A DNA stretch of 64,000 bases. It comes from Scylla paramamosain. Taxonomy: Eukaryota > Arthropoda > Malacostraca > Decapoda > Portunidae. A program made the position numbers and the translations under genes. The notes beneath the pieces are model-generated. The model had not been told where the DNA came from. It saw only the letters and a program-made list of their open reading frames with translations, and ran no database searches. This document shows positions 27,398-41,808 of this stretch, piece by piece (the first letter of the stretch is position 1; every line of letters begins with the position of its first letter). Location: contig NC_087171.1 in assembly GCF_035594125.1 (NCBI RefSeq), forward strand, positions 19,624,267 to 19,688,266. Direction: 5' to 3'.

Positions 27398-27460
<63 letters not shown>
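27322..27460 (+). repeat. Interrupted (AG)n microsatellite
   Basis: An AG run of about 139 bp with GGG interruptions near 27381 and 27399. Confidence 0.97.
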
Positions 27461-27461
<1 letters not shown>

Positions 27462-30011
27462 ATATTTCTTCTCGCTCCTTTATGTCATTTGTATGATAAA
27501 TATATACATTCTGTCATTCTTAGGTTACAAGTTGTTGATCCTTTAAGTTGGAGTGCATATGATATCAGGAAATGTGTACAAATATGAAGGAGAAGAGTGT
27601 GTTTACAAATAATTTACAAGCAAAAGTTGGTATGAAGAAAAATGTTTTAGATAGAATAACTTTTTTCCTGCATTTTTTTTAACGTTGTTGTTCTGTCATA
27701 AATGCATTTAAGTTTTAGTCGAGTATGTTTTTTTTTCTATTTTCACTAACACCTCCTCCCTACACACACATTCACTCACTTTTTAGTTTTAATTTAAGTG
27801 GTGCTGGTTCACTGGTGTCACCCCGGTATTTTGAGAACCTACATTTTTTTCATTACTTGTTTTCGCAATATTAAACCTTGTATATTGATAAGGCTTATTA
27901 CCTGCCGATCCTATTACCCGGAAGTCAAATACACAATATTCATTAAGCCTTTTTATGCATCATGGAAAAAAAAAAAAGAACGAAAGTTATTAATTAATCA
28001 CACGAGGTGGCGTGCCTTAGCCCATGCTGAGGGTGACTACGTGATTAGGAATTTGCTAATTGTGGTTTTATGATTGACCTTGCAGTAATTGGACTGTGAT
28101 TAGTGGCGATGTTTTCGTGTTTGATGAAGGGCCCGGGTGTTGGCAGGCTTCCCGTGCACTGGTGGAGATGCTGTCAATGAAGTTGTAAATTAGTTAGCGG
28201 CCTGACACGAAAGTTCTCCGCGATTCAGAATCGATACTGGCCAGCCGCTAAATGCTACTTTGATGCTTTTTATCTCTTTCCGTTCTTTTCGTAGCATAAT
28301 TATAAAAACTCCTCAAAACTCTGGGATTTTTGCAGCATATTGTGTCGTCATTATATCTACATGTTTCGTTCTTGATCTGACATTTCATCATATTTATATC
28401 CATAAGTATCGTTGGTGGCGTAACATGTCATATTATTATTTTCCTTTTTACTGAACGCAGAAATTCATAAAAACTCGTAATAATTTCTTTTTTTATAATC
28501 ACGGTGATGGATGACAGTAAATCACAAAACTCCATCACGGCGACTCAACTCCAGAATCGACTCCATGATTAAATATTAAAAAACAAACATATGATAACCA
28601 AGATTTGCACGCAGCGAGTGTGTATGCTGCTCGTCGTTTGAATAATAGACGGACATGAGTCAACAATCATTGATGCATTGTTCATGTGTTCAAGAGGGGG
28701 TTTGGGGGGCGGGGAGGTGGTATCAAAATGTGGCGAATGGTTCCGTAATACATTTAGGACTTGAGAATAATAATACAAACAACTTCGAGTGCTGAGAAAC
28801 AATAACTATGAAAACCAAATGAAAACAAAAACGACTATAATACATGTTTTTATTTATTTATTTTATTTTATTTTATTTTATTTCTATTATTTTTTTTTTG
28901 TTTCTTTCACCCTGGAAATATTATATCGTGCAGTGTCATGTCTGGAGATGCTGAGTGCGACATTCATCACTTCATAAAAGATCATTCACATGAATATTAC
29001 ATGTAAAACGAATAAAAAAAAAATCAACGTTTATCAGTCACCGGTTTTCATCACACGAGAAAGTTCAGGTGAGTATATTCCTCGCTAACTCGTACTTACT
29101 CTTCATGCAAATATTATCTTTCTTATTCTCCTTGTCCTCCTCTATGTCTTTACTCGTCTTTTTCTCCTTATCTTTAGTACTTTTCCTTCTCCTTATCCTC
29201 CTCCGCATCCTCACTATTCTATTTCTCTTCCTCTCACCTCCCCGTCTTCGCCTTGGTACTTGTGAATATCCGTAGAATTGAGTGGCTCAGTGAAGCAAAT
29301 AATCTTGTTTCAGGCTTCCGTTACTTGGCTCTCCTGTGCTCCTAGATTCCTCTCGTGCTTCCCCTGCTGTATATATCTTCTCCCTCTTCCTCCTATCCGT
29401 ACTCTTTTTTTCATGCTCGTAGAGAGAGAGGGAGAGGGAGAGAGAGAGAGAATTGTGGGATCAAATTTATGCTAGCCACGTCATCATACCGTAATAGCTT
29501 CACTTCATTATACTCGTTAATCTGCTGCACTTACCGCACTCTTTCCTCACCAACGCCGAGACGAAACCCGAACTTATTTCTTAATGACTTAGCGGTGAGG
29601 AGACTTCGACGTGGTTACCTAACATCTTCCGCTGCACTTGGAGGGGAAAAAAGTAGAGTCGATCAAGTGGGACGTGAAAAGAAGTGAGGGAAAACATGGA
29701 ATATAAAACAGGTCTCGAAAATGGACGGAGAGGGGAAATCTAGGCGGCAAGGATCAAGAAAGGGAAAAATAAGTAGTGCACCTTGTTCTAGGAAAGATTT
29801 TCATTATAAAGTGTAGTCGACCTTGGAACTGGATTACTTACGCAAGGCTGGTAAGGGACGTGCGGTGGGATTTGTGACAAATTCTCTCTCCCCTTCCTGT
29901 AAATATTTGTTGTGATGGTTGGTGTAATGCATGAAAACCGAAATCAGGTGTTTGTGTTTGCGACCAAAACTGAATTAAAGTGAAAATGGTAAAAATGGGA
30001 GCTCTTCATGG

Positions 30012-30124
<113 letters not shown>

Positions 30125-31575
30125 ACAAGATGTATTTAAAATTCTTTCTAATTTCACTCCACTTATTATTATTGTTATTTTTTTTGGTGTGTGTCAGTTG
30201 CAAGTTCTCTTTTTATCATTCTTTTTATCCTCTTGTTCCACATTTTACTTGGTTTGACATTGTTGTTTTTCTCTTTTTTTTTCATTTTAATTTCTCACAC
30301 AACGAAAATATATACATGATATTGACTACTTTTTCAGTTGCCATTTAGATTGTTTTTTTTTTTTTTTTTTCCAAATGTTGTAAAGGTCAAATTGTGAAAC
30401 GGTCGAGTTTGTTCAATGGTCTTTACTGGAACTCTATCTGATAATTTTCAATGCTTCTTTTTCCTTCTCCGGTATAATATAATGTATTCATCATCAAGTT
30501 ATTATATGTCTATAAATGTTCAGTGGTTATTCATCTCGTATTTTATTAAACATTTATAGACATCTAGTAGGAAAAGTTCCAGTGTTTCCCTGTCGCTGCT
30601 TCGGAAATCTGTAATCTCGAATTGTCTCCTTTATGCACGCCACCTTCGACGCCTCGTGCAGATGGTCAGAAGTCTGTTATTCCTAACTTATCTCACGGAC
30701 TTCCACTATACGTATCGTTTTTCTTCAACCAAATCCTGGAGCTTTTGAAAACGTCTCTTTTTGAGGAATTCTTCATGATGCGGTCAAGAGAATAATCTGT
30801 AATAACTCACAAATTAAGTATACAATGTTAATTTAATGCTCTATTCTTTTCTCTTGCAGGTATGAGACGTGTTGGAACTGAGGCTGAATATTAGAAACAT
30901 ATGTATTATTTGCTTCTCTGTTATTATTCATGTGATGCTTGTTTTTTTTTTTTCTTGTGGTCATGCAAAGAAGCTCAGACGTGGTGTGTTAATTATTTAT
31001 TCATGTGTCGGCTCCATTCTTTGTTTCCATCAAGGCATTGTCGTAACAAATTCCTCCTGACTCTTGTAGGTGATTTAAGATTCATAGCATTTGAGCTCAA
31101 GTTTTACACGGAGCTCTTCTTAATTTTCTCTGCTTCTTTCCTCTCGCAGCTTGCCTCTCCATGTACTAGTTTATTTCTGAATACGTGTTTATAAATAGTT
31201 GAATTAACGGATAGCATCACTTATACCTGACTTTTTTTTTATGTATCTTCATTAATAGCTTCAATAGAAATGACTAAATACAAATATCTCATAATTCTTT
31301 GTTTCCGTTAGTATTTCTGAGCTAGCGACTGTTCTTTTTTTATTTCGTTATTTAGGTATGTTATTTCCATTTTTATTCATCTGTTTATTTATTTATTTTT
31401 TCAACCCAGTATTCCTTCATGAAAAGTGAGAAAATATTTAGAAGGGCAAAAGTAGCTTAGAACTGGAAAAGAAAATGATACACACAGAATAACCTTTGCC
31501 AGACAGGGAGACGTCTTGCCTTACCCGACACATCCGCCCCCTGACAGTCCGCCTGATATGAGCTGAAACGTGTAT

Positions 31576-31576
<1 letters not shown>

Positions 31577-31657
<81 letters not shown>
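31577..31657 (+). repeat. (CT)40 microsatellite
   Basis: A perfect CT run. Confidence 0.98.
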
Positions 31658-31658
<1 letters not shown>

Positions 31659-32461
31659 ACTCTTTCACAGCCATTCAAAGGAAATGCTGAATAGTTCTGG
31701 CAGTAAATCAACATCAAAGCTTTATTCTACCATAGAATGTTCTGTTAATAGTTTGGTTCATAGTTATGAGATTCTTTTTAACTTGTATTACGATTCATAC
31801 CTTTGTTCAGTGGATAAAATAGATATCATGGGTGTATATTATTTTACTCTGGAAATTATGCCAACAAGTGTTCTCCTAGAAAATTTTCGCACATTTTGGA
31901 TTAGTTTACGTTAGGTTACGTTAGGTTTAGTGAAAATTCATCATTAGAGAGAATCATTTTGGGGTGTCTGTCATTGTCGTTATTATTGTTGCTTTTTTTT
32001 TTTTTTGCTTTTTTTAGTGAAATTTTAATTGGGTACAATATATGTGAAGGAAATTTGCATGGAGGTTTTGTCATGCACATTAATCCACATGGAATAAGTA
32101 GAATCATTATAAGTAAATAAGTGGAATAAATGAAATGAAAATCTAAAATAAATAAAACAGATACGAGTAAATGAAAAAAAAAACAATATAAATAAATGAG
32201 AAAATGAAAAGAAGCAAAGCAGAGGCAAAAAAAAAAAAAAAAACCGCATATAAAACAAACTACTTTCCTGTATCCTCCTCCCACTCCCTCCCTCTCTCAA
32301 ATATCTGGCTTTTTGGGGCGGGAATTGATAGGAACTGTTTAGACGTTTGATAAATACCACGCGTCCATCCTGAGCACTAATGACTAAATGGTTCGCCTGT
32401 GTTAATGAACGTCTGTCAAAGTGGCGCTAATTAAACCTCCTGATAATGATACATGTTGCTG

Positions 32462-32569
<108 letters not shown>

Positions 32570-34170
32570 GTCTGCGCACAGATGACTTTCAGGCTTATGG
32601 CAATACTGAATGGAGCTCTGGCAATGATCAGGGTTAGGAACTTTGATTAGTCTCGCCAAATTACTCATAAAGACTCACAGTTTAAATGTGGCTCATGATT
32701 TTTGACGATTTTTGATGCTTTGTTGTCGTATTTTTGTGGTGTATAGAATTATTGGTTTGTTGGTTTCTTTGGTTAATATACGTTTAAGTTGTAATCTAAA
32801 CTTTTTTTCGGCCTTGTTTTATATAGTGTTAATTCTTTCACTGGTATTTGGTACATTTCTCCTTAATTCTTAACCACTGTGAGAGATTTCTTCTACTTCT
32901 GCAGCCATCTCCAAAAATTATACTGGCCAGAAACTGCAAAATCGTTTCTTTTTATTTATTTTTTCTTGTAGATGCTTATTAAGATTTCATACCTTGTTTT
33001 TAATGCTGTGAATTATTGCATATCTCAGTGAAAGGGTTGAGTAAAGGGCTTATAAGTTACTTTATCTATCTGTGGGTTAAAATATTGTATGATTCTTCAC
33101 AGTACGCGTATAATAAAAATTTTAAGACTTCTTAAATTTTTTTTTAATTTTTTATTCCGTAGTGTAATGCGATTTTGTTCAGATTTTTCTTTTCTTTTCT
33201 TTTTTTTTTTCCTAAGTGTTCCCGCCCGATGTAATGCATGTCGTTCTTTTAATAATTCCTCATTCTTTTCCTCGATGATTTTATATGTCGGCCAACACAC
33301 GTTTTTTTTTTCTTCTTTATTTTCAGTCAAAACCATCCTTTCTTTTATTTTACACGTCGTCATAATTATTTATTAAAACGACGTTCAGCATATATTTTAT
33401 TAGGTTCGCCCTCAGCATGACCTTTAACCTTTGCTTTTGGTGGTGAAAATTAGTATTGCCTCTTGATGAATAGTGTTTGTGTTTTTCTCCTCGAATCTAT
33501 TAGGTACATTCATTACATACAAGACGCTTCATCTCCGCACCATTCGTAGCAAGTGCCACTCATGTTACTGTTAATGTAGAAGTGAGTATTTATTTAACGG
33601 CAGTTATAGAATATGAGGTTTGAACAGATAATACTAGTTAATAATTACATCCACGAGTAGTAACAAAAAAAAAAATCAAATAAAGTAAACAAATAAAATA
33701 AAACAGTCTGAAGAAAGCACCAGACTGACAGTGTTGTTGAAACCAGGAATTGCACAAACTAAAATAAAGTACAGTTATTTTTTGAGAGACTGCTGACAAT
33801 GTGCTTCGCGAAAACTCTCCTTACAAAAAAAAAAAAAAAAAAACACGTATTTTTAAGGAGAGGAGAAGGGCAGGATGATGTTGTGTCTGAGCTGCAGCAG
33901 AGGAAGTGAAGTCAGAAGGGAAAAGGACGGAGGGAGTGTGAATAGGGGGAAGAAAAATGGATTTGGCGTCGTGGCAATGCAATCAATCCACCGCCAAGAA
34001 AAAGTGAGAGAGAGAAATTTCCTGAAGTTTTTTATGTTTTGGTGTGTGAGGAGCGTGGCTGTCCTGGTGTTTGTAGGCTGGCACGGAGGAGGAAAGAGGA
34101 TGGGAGGAAGGAAGCGGAGATAACATAATGGTAATGAAAGCTTGAGGAAAGGAGAACGAAGAAACATATG

Positions 34171-34172
<2 letters not shown>

Positions 34173-34259
<87 letters not shown>
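34173..34259 (+). repeat. (AG)43 microsatellite
   Basis: A perfect AG run. Confidence 0.98.
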
Positions 34260-34263
<4 letters not shown>

Positions 34264-34775
34264 TTCATTACTTGCATTGACTCCTTAAACTGTTTTCCTT
34301 ACGTTCTACGGTTGGAGAGAGACGGAGAGGGAGAGGAAAAGGGGGTTGAGAAAGGGAATGATCTCAAACACAAGAGCGTAATGAGGAAAGGGAAGAGGAA
34401 AGTGGTGGATAACGAGTCTCCTGGCGAAAAAAAAAAAAACACTTAATGGCAACAAAGAAGTGGACACGTGTGTTAATATCTCGAAAGTAGTAATTATTGT
34501 CCTTTGTTAGGCCTATGTGGGAGGTGCAGAGAGTGTGTCTATTGCTCACGCTCAATGTCTCAGGTGGTGACACAAAGCCAGTGTGACATGTTCTTGTTCT
34601 CTCTTGTAGTGCCTCAGCTGGTCCCCCTGAAGAGCTTTTTAATTCAGTGGTTGCAGTGAAGACTTACTTGAGTTAAGGGTCGTTTGCGAGGAAACTGAAA
34701 ACTCTCTTTGATGGTTTGTGGAATGAGAAGAATAGTCGTATTTTTAGGCTTCTTAGAATCAGGGGAATCTTAACC

Positions 34776-35118
34776 CCCGCCTGGTTGAATTAGACGGTAG
34801 ACTGAATTAAAACTGTGAAGGGAGTAGTGAGGGTTGTTTTAGTGGCCAGTCTGTCATTCGTGCAAAGAAATATGACAAGGGATATATATGGAATACTTAC
34901 CAGACCAAGAATGAATTACATTTTGTCAAGTTTTCGCCAAAATAGATCCCGCCTGGATGGATTAGATTAGACGGTACACTGACTTAAAACTGTGAAGGAA
35001 GTGGTCAGGTTGTCTTGGTGGTCAGTCTCTCATTCGTATAAATAAGTTTGGCAATGAACAAGTGGACTACTTGCCAGACCAAGAATAGATTACATTTTTT
35101 TTTTCAAGATTCGGCTAA
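34776..35118. repeat. Imperfect 172-bp tandem duplication
   Basis: CCCGCCTGGTTGAATTAGAC at 34776 recurs as CCCGCCTGGATGGATTAGAT at 34948. Shared downstream blocks include TTAAAACTGTGAAGG, GGTTGT.TT.GTGG.CAGTCT, CATTCGT and CCAGACCAAGAAT. The copies abut and differ by roughly one base in six by eye. Confidence 0.85.
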
Positions 35119-35790
35119 AACAGAAATAAAAAAAAAAAACAGGAAATAACTGAAACTGGACTTCCGTTAGTTACTCTTTTGCATGAAAGACTAAAGCAGC
35201 TTACGGCGGTCGATTGATGTATTTTTTCCTTTTTTCCTTTTTCTGTTTCACTGCGTTGCTTCCGGTTCGCATTAACCAGCCGAGGCAGTGCAGGGTTCAC
35301 CATTACAGACGCGTCACGCTACAATGAAGGCTATTTCCTGCTTGGCGCTGCATCGAACACTGACACGTCCACGGTTAGGTGCGAAGTATTATTCCGTCAA
35401 AACCTCATCTCTGTATCAGGTTTGATGAGCAGAGAGAATTGTACCGAGTAGAAGCGAACACTGCAGAATTTTCAGTGGCGTTTATATTTTTGGCAGTCGT
35501 GAAATTGAGGCAGATTATCATTGAGTGAAGCATTATGTTATTAATTTCAGTGTACATATGGCCTGCTGCTCGGGACATTGTGCAGGATTGTGTGGAATAC
35601 TGTCAGATTCACGCAAGGAAATCACTGTACGTTTGACTGACAGAAGCTTTTGCATTTTCACTTAGTTTACAGAAATTGCGAGATAGTGCATTTTAGGCCG
35701 TCTTGTGCATGTCGTATTGTGTAAGGTGGAGTTATGTATTTTTCAGGTTTGCGATCAGTAAAGTATCCATCTTTATCTATATATGGATTT

Positions 35791-35796
35791 GTGTGT

Positions 35797-35827
<31 letters not shown>
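35791..35827 (+). repeat. (GT)18 microsatellite
   Basis: A GT run with one GGGT variant. Confidence 0.95.
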
Positions 35828-35832
<5 letters not shown>

Positions 35833-36400
35833 TTGGGAGGATGTGGATAGGTCAGTCAGGTTATTTCTTATCATTTTTTAAGTTCCTATTGGGATTTCAA
35901 AGCTGGCATCCATCACTCAAGGTTCCCAAGACAGCCACTAACCACTGGCCCACTGGTGAGTGTTCTTAAGTATTCAGTACTAACCACCCTCAGCCAGCAG
36001 CAACACTAGCAACACAGCAGCATCAACCGACCACCCTTCCTTCACCCACACGGAAACACCTTGGTTGAGATGATGGTAGGGAGCCGACGTCCATAAGAGC
36101 GTCCCAACTTTGGTCATTTCATCGCGGCGGCAGCAGGTGACGGGCGGCGGGAACGCTGATGTTGTGCCACAGGGAAGGGAGTTTTAGAGGGAAAGGGGCG
36201 TAGGGAAAGTGATATATGCGTAGATGATCCCTTCTTTGTTTCCATAGAATAATATGTTACCGTGTGCCCCTCTTGTCTGTTCCTCGTGAAGTGTAATCTG
36301 TGTCTTTGTTTTCTCCCGCCCTTATTTTTTTCGCTCCTTCATCTCTGGTGCTGTGCTTTTCTTTGCCACTTTGCCCTCCTGTTCCTTCCGTCTCCCCTGT

Positions 36401-36517
<117 letters not shown>

Positions 36518-36614
36518 TTTGTTGTTTTCTCTAACCCACATTCTTTTTTTGGTCTTTCACTTCCCTTCTGTTCTGTTTTCCTTCCCTAACTCTCTCTCTT
36601 TCCTCTTTTACCGC

Positions 36615-36725
<111 letters not shown>

Positions 36726-38800
36726 CCCTTCCATTTTCCTTTATCTCGTTTCCTGTCTCACTCCACGCGACGCTATTTTTAATTTCTCCTCTTCCTCTCC
36801 CCTCTTCTCCTCCACCTCCGCTGCACTCCCTCGTTCCTTTCAAGGTCTCCCTCATTAAGAGCCTCCCCTCAAGAATATATTACTGTGATAGCATAAATTC
36901 CTGCTTGCCTACTTACCTTTTAAGTTTTCACAATGGCCGCCTTCCTTCGTGTTTCTCATTTTTATTGAAACGTGAGAAAGAAGCTGCGATTTTTTTTTTT
37001 TTTTTAAGGTGCACAAAGCTGGCTGGTAGCGTTTTGGGGTTAGGGTGAGGGACTGAATTGTGCATCTGCTATTTTTGTCCTCGTCTACAATACCACAGTC
37101 TGTAGGGAATCCTTTGAAAAAAATACAGTAATCTTTTTCTTCAGCTACATATTAGGTAGTCTTGTATTCTCTAGTCAACATTTTAAGAGTAATCATCCCT
37201 TTTTTTTTTTTAATCTAAAGAACACAATACCATTATTTGATTACTTTCTTTCCATTTGTTTCCTCCTCTTTTGTTGTTCAGAGGTGAAAGGAACTGTCGT
37301 AGGAGTGGAGGAGAGAGAGAAAGTGGAAGAGAGAAGAGTGGAAGAATGGAGGAAGGAGGAGAGGAAGAGTTTGGAGGATACAGAAGTGAAAGAAATAATA
37401 ATAAAGGAGGGAGGAGGGAGGGAGGGAGGAGAGGAAGGGCAGAGGAAAGAGGGAGGCGTATTTCAGGAGAGAGGAGGAGTGGAGAAGAAAAAAAAAGAAA
37501 ATAGAAGCATAAGATGTGTGAAGGAAGAGGAAGATGAGTTAAGAGGAAGGAATAGGAGTGAAGGTGGAAGGAATAGCAAGAAAGAGGAAGTGAAGTAGAA
37601 AGAGGAGGAGGAGAAGGAGGAATAGGTTTGGAAAGTCAGAAAAAAAGAGGAGGAAGAGGAGGAGGAGGAGGAGGAGGAGGAGGAGGAGGAGGTCTGGAAA
37701 AAAAAAAAAAAACAGGAAGACGAGAAGGAGGAAGAGGAGGAGGTCTGAAAAGTGAGAGAAAAAAAAGAAGAAAGAAGGAAGAGCAGTAATCAAGTGAGTA
37801 GGGAAAGGGTGATGAAACTCACGAAGACATGGACGAGGTATAAAAAAGATCAGTAAAAGCTCCAATAGGGGAGTTATTAAGGCGTACAAAGAGATCCAGC
37901 ATAAGATTCGAGGCGCGGACTGAATACAACTCACGCCCTAGAAGTGGCAGAGAAAAGAAATTCCATCAAGCGAAACTGATTGCATTAACTCCACCTTCTT
38001 GAGAACCAACGGACAGACAGAGAGATAGACGGAAAGACAGACAGGATAGAACAGGAAGCAGTCGACCAGTGTAAGGGACTCGGTATCTTCACGACTCCAG
38101 GTGGGTGCCTCAATGATGGTGGAGCCAATCAAAGGTGGTAACGGGATCTTATCATCAGGTGAAGTCCTCTTGTCCCGTTAATTAGTGAGGATGATGTTCG
38201 TGGCTTGTCGCTCAGCTCCTCTCTCCACACGTTGTTCCCTTGCAAATGTTTGGAGACGAGGGTATCTTGCATTGCTCTCCACTTAGCTCATGATCATTAT
38301 ACCATTCTTGTATTCTCCCTCTCTCTCTCTCTCTCTCCCTCTTCTCCTAGTTGTTGCAGGGGAAATAGTTGAAAAATAAAAATGAAACGAGTTAAAAAAG
38401 GTGAGGCGATGCAGTGGTGGTGGTGGTAAGAGAGAATTACTAAACCACAAGGCCGGGACACTCGACCCAACAGCTTTATCAATGTTTAGCAAAGTGTGAC
38501 CAGTCTGGCGGTGAAAAAGAAACTGAAATGCGAACATACACTGCTTTCATGGGACGATTTCTAGGACAGTAATAGAAAAAGTCCTGTAAAGACGAAGATT
38601 GGCAGTGTAGAAGAAAGGGGATCGTGATGAGCGGCGGCACTAATGTGAGGAAGAATTGCGTCCACAAAGGTTTGGTGGCGATGGCTTATTGTGTACACTC
38701 AACCGAGGATTAGAGTGAGGAAAGCTGGCAGTGAGAACGCCTGATTTATGTACGAGTTTTACTATCTCAAAAATTGTTCAAACTGCTGCATGAAAAGAGG

Positions 38801-38917
<117 letters not shown>

Positions 38918-39142
38918 GATTAACCAACTTTTGGGAAGGCAGAAAATATTCGTGCTTTCTTCCCGTGAAAATTAATCATATTTAATCAACTTTATGACTG
39001 AGCACATTTCGAACCACTTTTCTCGATCCTATTGGAATAGATTAATTAAGTGAATGGGAATAAATCACGGTGAAATATTGAGCAAAAGTGGACATTTCAT
39101 ACAATATCTCACAGTTTTCGCACGTTTGAGGGTTTCCTTCGT

Positions 39143-39143
<1 letters not shown>

Positions 39144-39174
<31 letters not shown>
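39144..39174 (+). repeat. (GT)15 microsatellite
   Basis: A perfect GT run. Confidence 0.96.
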
Positions 39175-39175
<1 letters not shown>

Positions 39176-40070
39176 TTAGACGACATGGTCAGGTCTTCTT
39201 TCTGGGGACATCGGTACGAACTGTTGTGTGGTGCCGCCCTTCTGAATCCTCACCACCGCTGTCTACTTGTTCGTTGCAGCGCCGCCACTGTCAGGGGAGT
39301 AGCAGCAGGGCAAAATACACAGGACATCACAAGGTAGAGAGGAACACGTTTCTTCTAAAAATACCTACCTTGCATTTTTTTTTTTTTATAAAGTATAATT
39401 TGTCAGTGTACTGGATTTCTACCCCGTTTCGAACTCAGAGGCCAGATGATGCTGCTTTGTATATTGATTATGGTATCTTTTCCTGTTTTTTTTTTTTTTT
39501 TTTTTGTCGTATATCTTTAAGTAAATGTATCGGGTGTCTGCCGCTTCTCGGACCCGAATGGAGAGCACGGGATGTTTGTGTATGTCTTTATTATTACTTG
39601 TTCTTATCTTTGCTTACATAAGCCAGCGATCGCCAGTGTTTTGCAGGCTTCGGGCCGCATTTGGCAGTATTACGTAACAGAGTGGTGGCAGCAGCTAAAG
39701 AGGGAAAAAAAGATCACTGCTTACATACACGTACCAAACTTCCACTAGAAAATATTGCATCTGATGACGTAGGAGTGTAATATATATGATTATTTTACTG
39801 CATAAAAGTAAAGACTACATATATTTGTTTTCACTGAGAAAATAACAAACACTGGATGATTTTTAAGGCGATTATGCAAGGTGATCATGTTGCAATGCAT
39901 TTTTCCACCGTTACATTGTGGACGTCGTGTTTTATTTATTACAGTATCACCAACCATCCTGACGCTGCCGTGAATCAAAGCGATTACTTCATTAATACGA
40001 AGCACATCAGTGAACCTGCACGACACGCCTTGGCTTTGGTACCTGCACCTCACTCCCTCCTGTGATATGA

Positions 40071-40200
40071 CGGAGGTTTCGAGACATATCCTCCAATTCT
40101 GAATGACCCTTTTGACATTTCTTTTGAGACTGGCATCTCAGTGGGCCTTTTTTTTTTTCGGTCTTTTTGTTGCCTTTCGTCAGTGCCTCTAACATAAAAG
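40071..40200 (+). repeat. Dispersed repeat, copy 1
   Basis: Shares an ordered series of blocks with 56125-56256: GGTTTCGAGACA, ATCCTCCAATTCTGAATGACC, TTTTGACATTTCTTTTG, GGCATCTCAGTGGGC, a T run, TTGTTGCC, CAGTGCCTCT and ACATAAAA. Both copies read in the same direction. Ends are not defined; a short GA run follows at 40199. It is probably a SINE or the 3' part of a non-LTR element. Confidence 0.75.
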
Positions 40201-40512
40201 AGAGAGAGAGAGAGAGAAAAAAAAAAGCACAACGTCTCTCAAACCGCAAGGAGTGTCTCATACAAGAGCCATTACAAATGCAGTAGAGGTCATACGTCAT
40301 ATATGAAGGCTTATCGTGCCACTTTTATCGCATAAGAAAGACTCACACCGTTTTTCTTTTTTTCCATATCTACAGAAAAGTTTAGTGTCTCGTTTCACTC
40401 ACCGGAAATCTTGTAGTCTGTCATGGGAGTTATCCTACACAGCTTCCACCCTCCTTGTGCGCTGGAATAAGGGACAAGGTGAGAATCTGCACCGCATCGC
40501 TTGGATTACAGA

Positions 40513-40560
40513 ATATTGGCGCCACGATACGATTGGATATTGGCGTCACGATACGATTAG
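40513..40560 (+). repeat. 24-bp tandem duplication
   Basis: ATATTGGCGCCACGATACGA (40513) and ATATTGGCGTCACGATACGA (40537), each followed by TTGG or TTAG. The copies differ at two positions. Confidence 0.93.
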
Positions 40561-41739
40561 ATACAGGGCAGGGAATGGCAACTGACTTTTGTTCTTAGTT
40601 TATAGATACCGCAAAAAAGGAAAGTTAAGTATCGTGGATGGGAGAGAGATAATTCAGCTTGCATTTTATTAAAACTTGATATAGAAATGATGTTTATTTT
40701 CCTAACAAGCTCAATATCTGTGCGCATGCATCCCCCAGCGTTATCCACACAATACTCTTAACGCCCTCACAATAAGCTTCTGGGAATCAACAACGGCCTG
40801 TTTGCTTTTAGAGTATTGTATTGTGAAGTGAAGGAAGGTTACACTGTGTCTTTCTCCTCCCTTCCTTAACCGCGGCTTATCACACCTTGGCAAACTTAAT
40901 AAAGCTAATCACAGTTAATGTAGTTGGCTTCATGTATAACTTGTGCCTCGAGTGTTTGTATTCTCGTAATTTTTAGTTTAACGCATCAGCGAGACACATC
41001 CTTTGTCCTTTAAAGAATAAACTATACGCATAATATTTTTTTTTATTAGTTTTTATTTATTTATTTATTTATTTATTTATTTTATTTTCATTTTTTGAAG
41101 CAGCATTTGTATATCACTCCTGTCGTCATGTTCTGTTCATGACAAAACAAAAAGTAAATGAATGGAGTTCTTGTTTTTATTTTTCTTCTTCATTGCTTTT
41201 CTTGGTGGACGCTATTTGTTATCAACGTTCTCCGGATAAAAAAATAAATAAATAAATATATAAAATACTAAACCCCCTTGACAATATCACTGCACATCTA
41301 TTTTTTGCATTCAGGAAGTTGTTTCGCATCAGAGTTGCTTTTTATAATCGCAAAATCGAACAGGTATTATTTGTGTTCGGGGAAGGGTTAGAAGATATAT
41401 AGCATGTTGTTATTATTATTATTGTTGTTATTTCTAGTTTCGCAAATATGGGTTGTACAGTTTTATTGCATTAAGGGAAGCTTGCTAATTTGTTTGTACG
41501 TGTGTTATTTTTATAATGGAACCTGCATGAGCCGAAAGCTTCATATGACCCACAGCGGCACGATTTACTGGTATTGGATGGCGTACAGATAACACACCAG
41601 CACTATTATATGCAACATGGCTCTAATAACTACAGCATATACACCTGCCAATAGAGAGGCTGGTAGAGATGAGCAGGTAGACGTGTATAGGTTGACAGCC
41701 AGCAGGACAGCGCAATATATAGAACGACGTTGCATGATA

Positions 41740-41741
<2 letters not shown>

Positions 41742-41806
<65 letters not shown>
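41742..41806 (+). repeat. (AC)32 microsatellite
   Basis: A perfect AC run. Confidence 0.98.
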
Positions 41807-41808
<2 letters not shown>

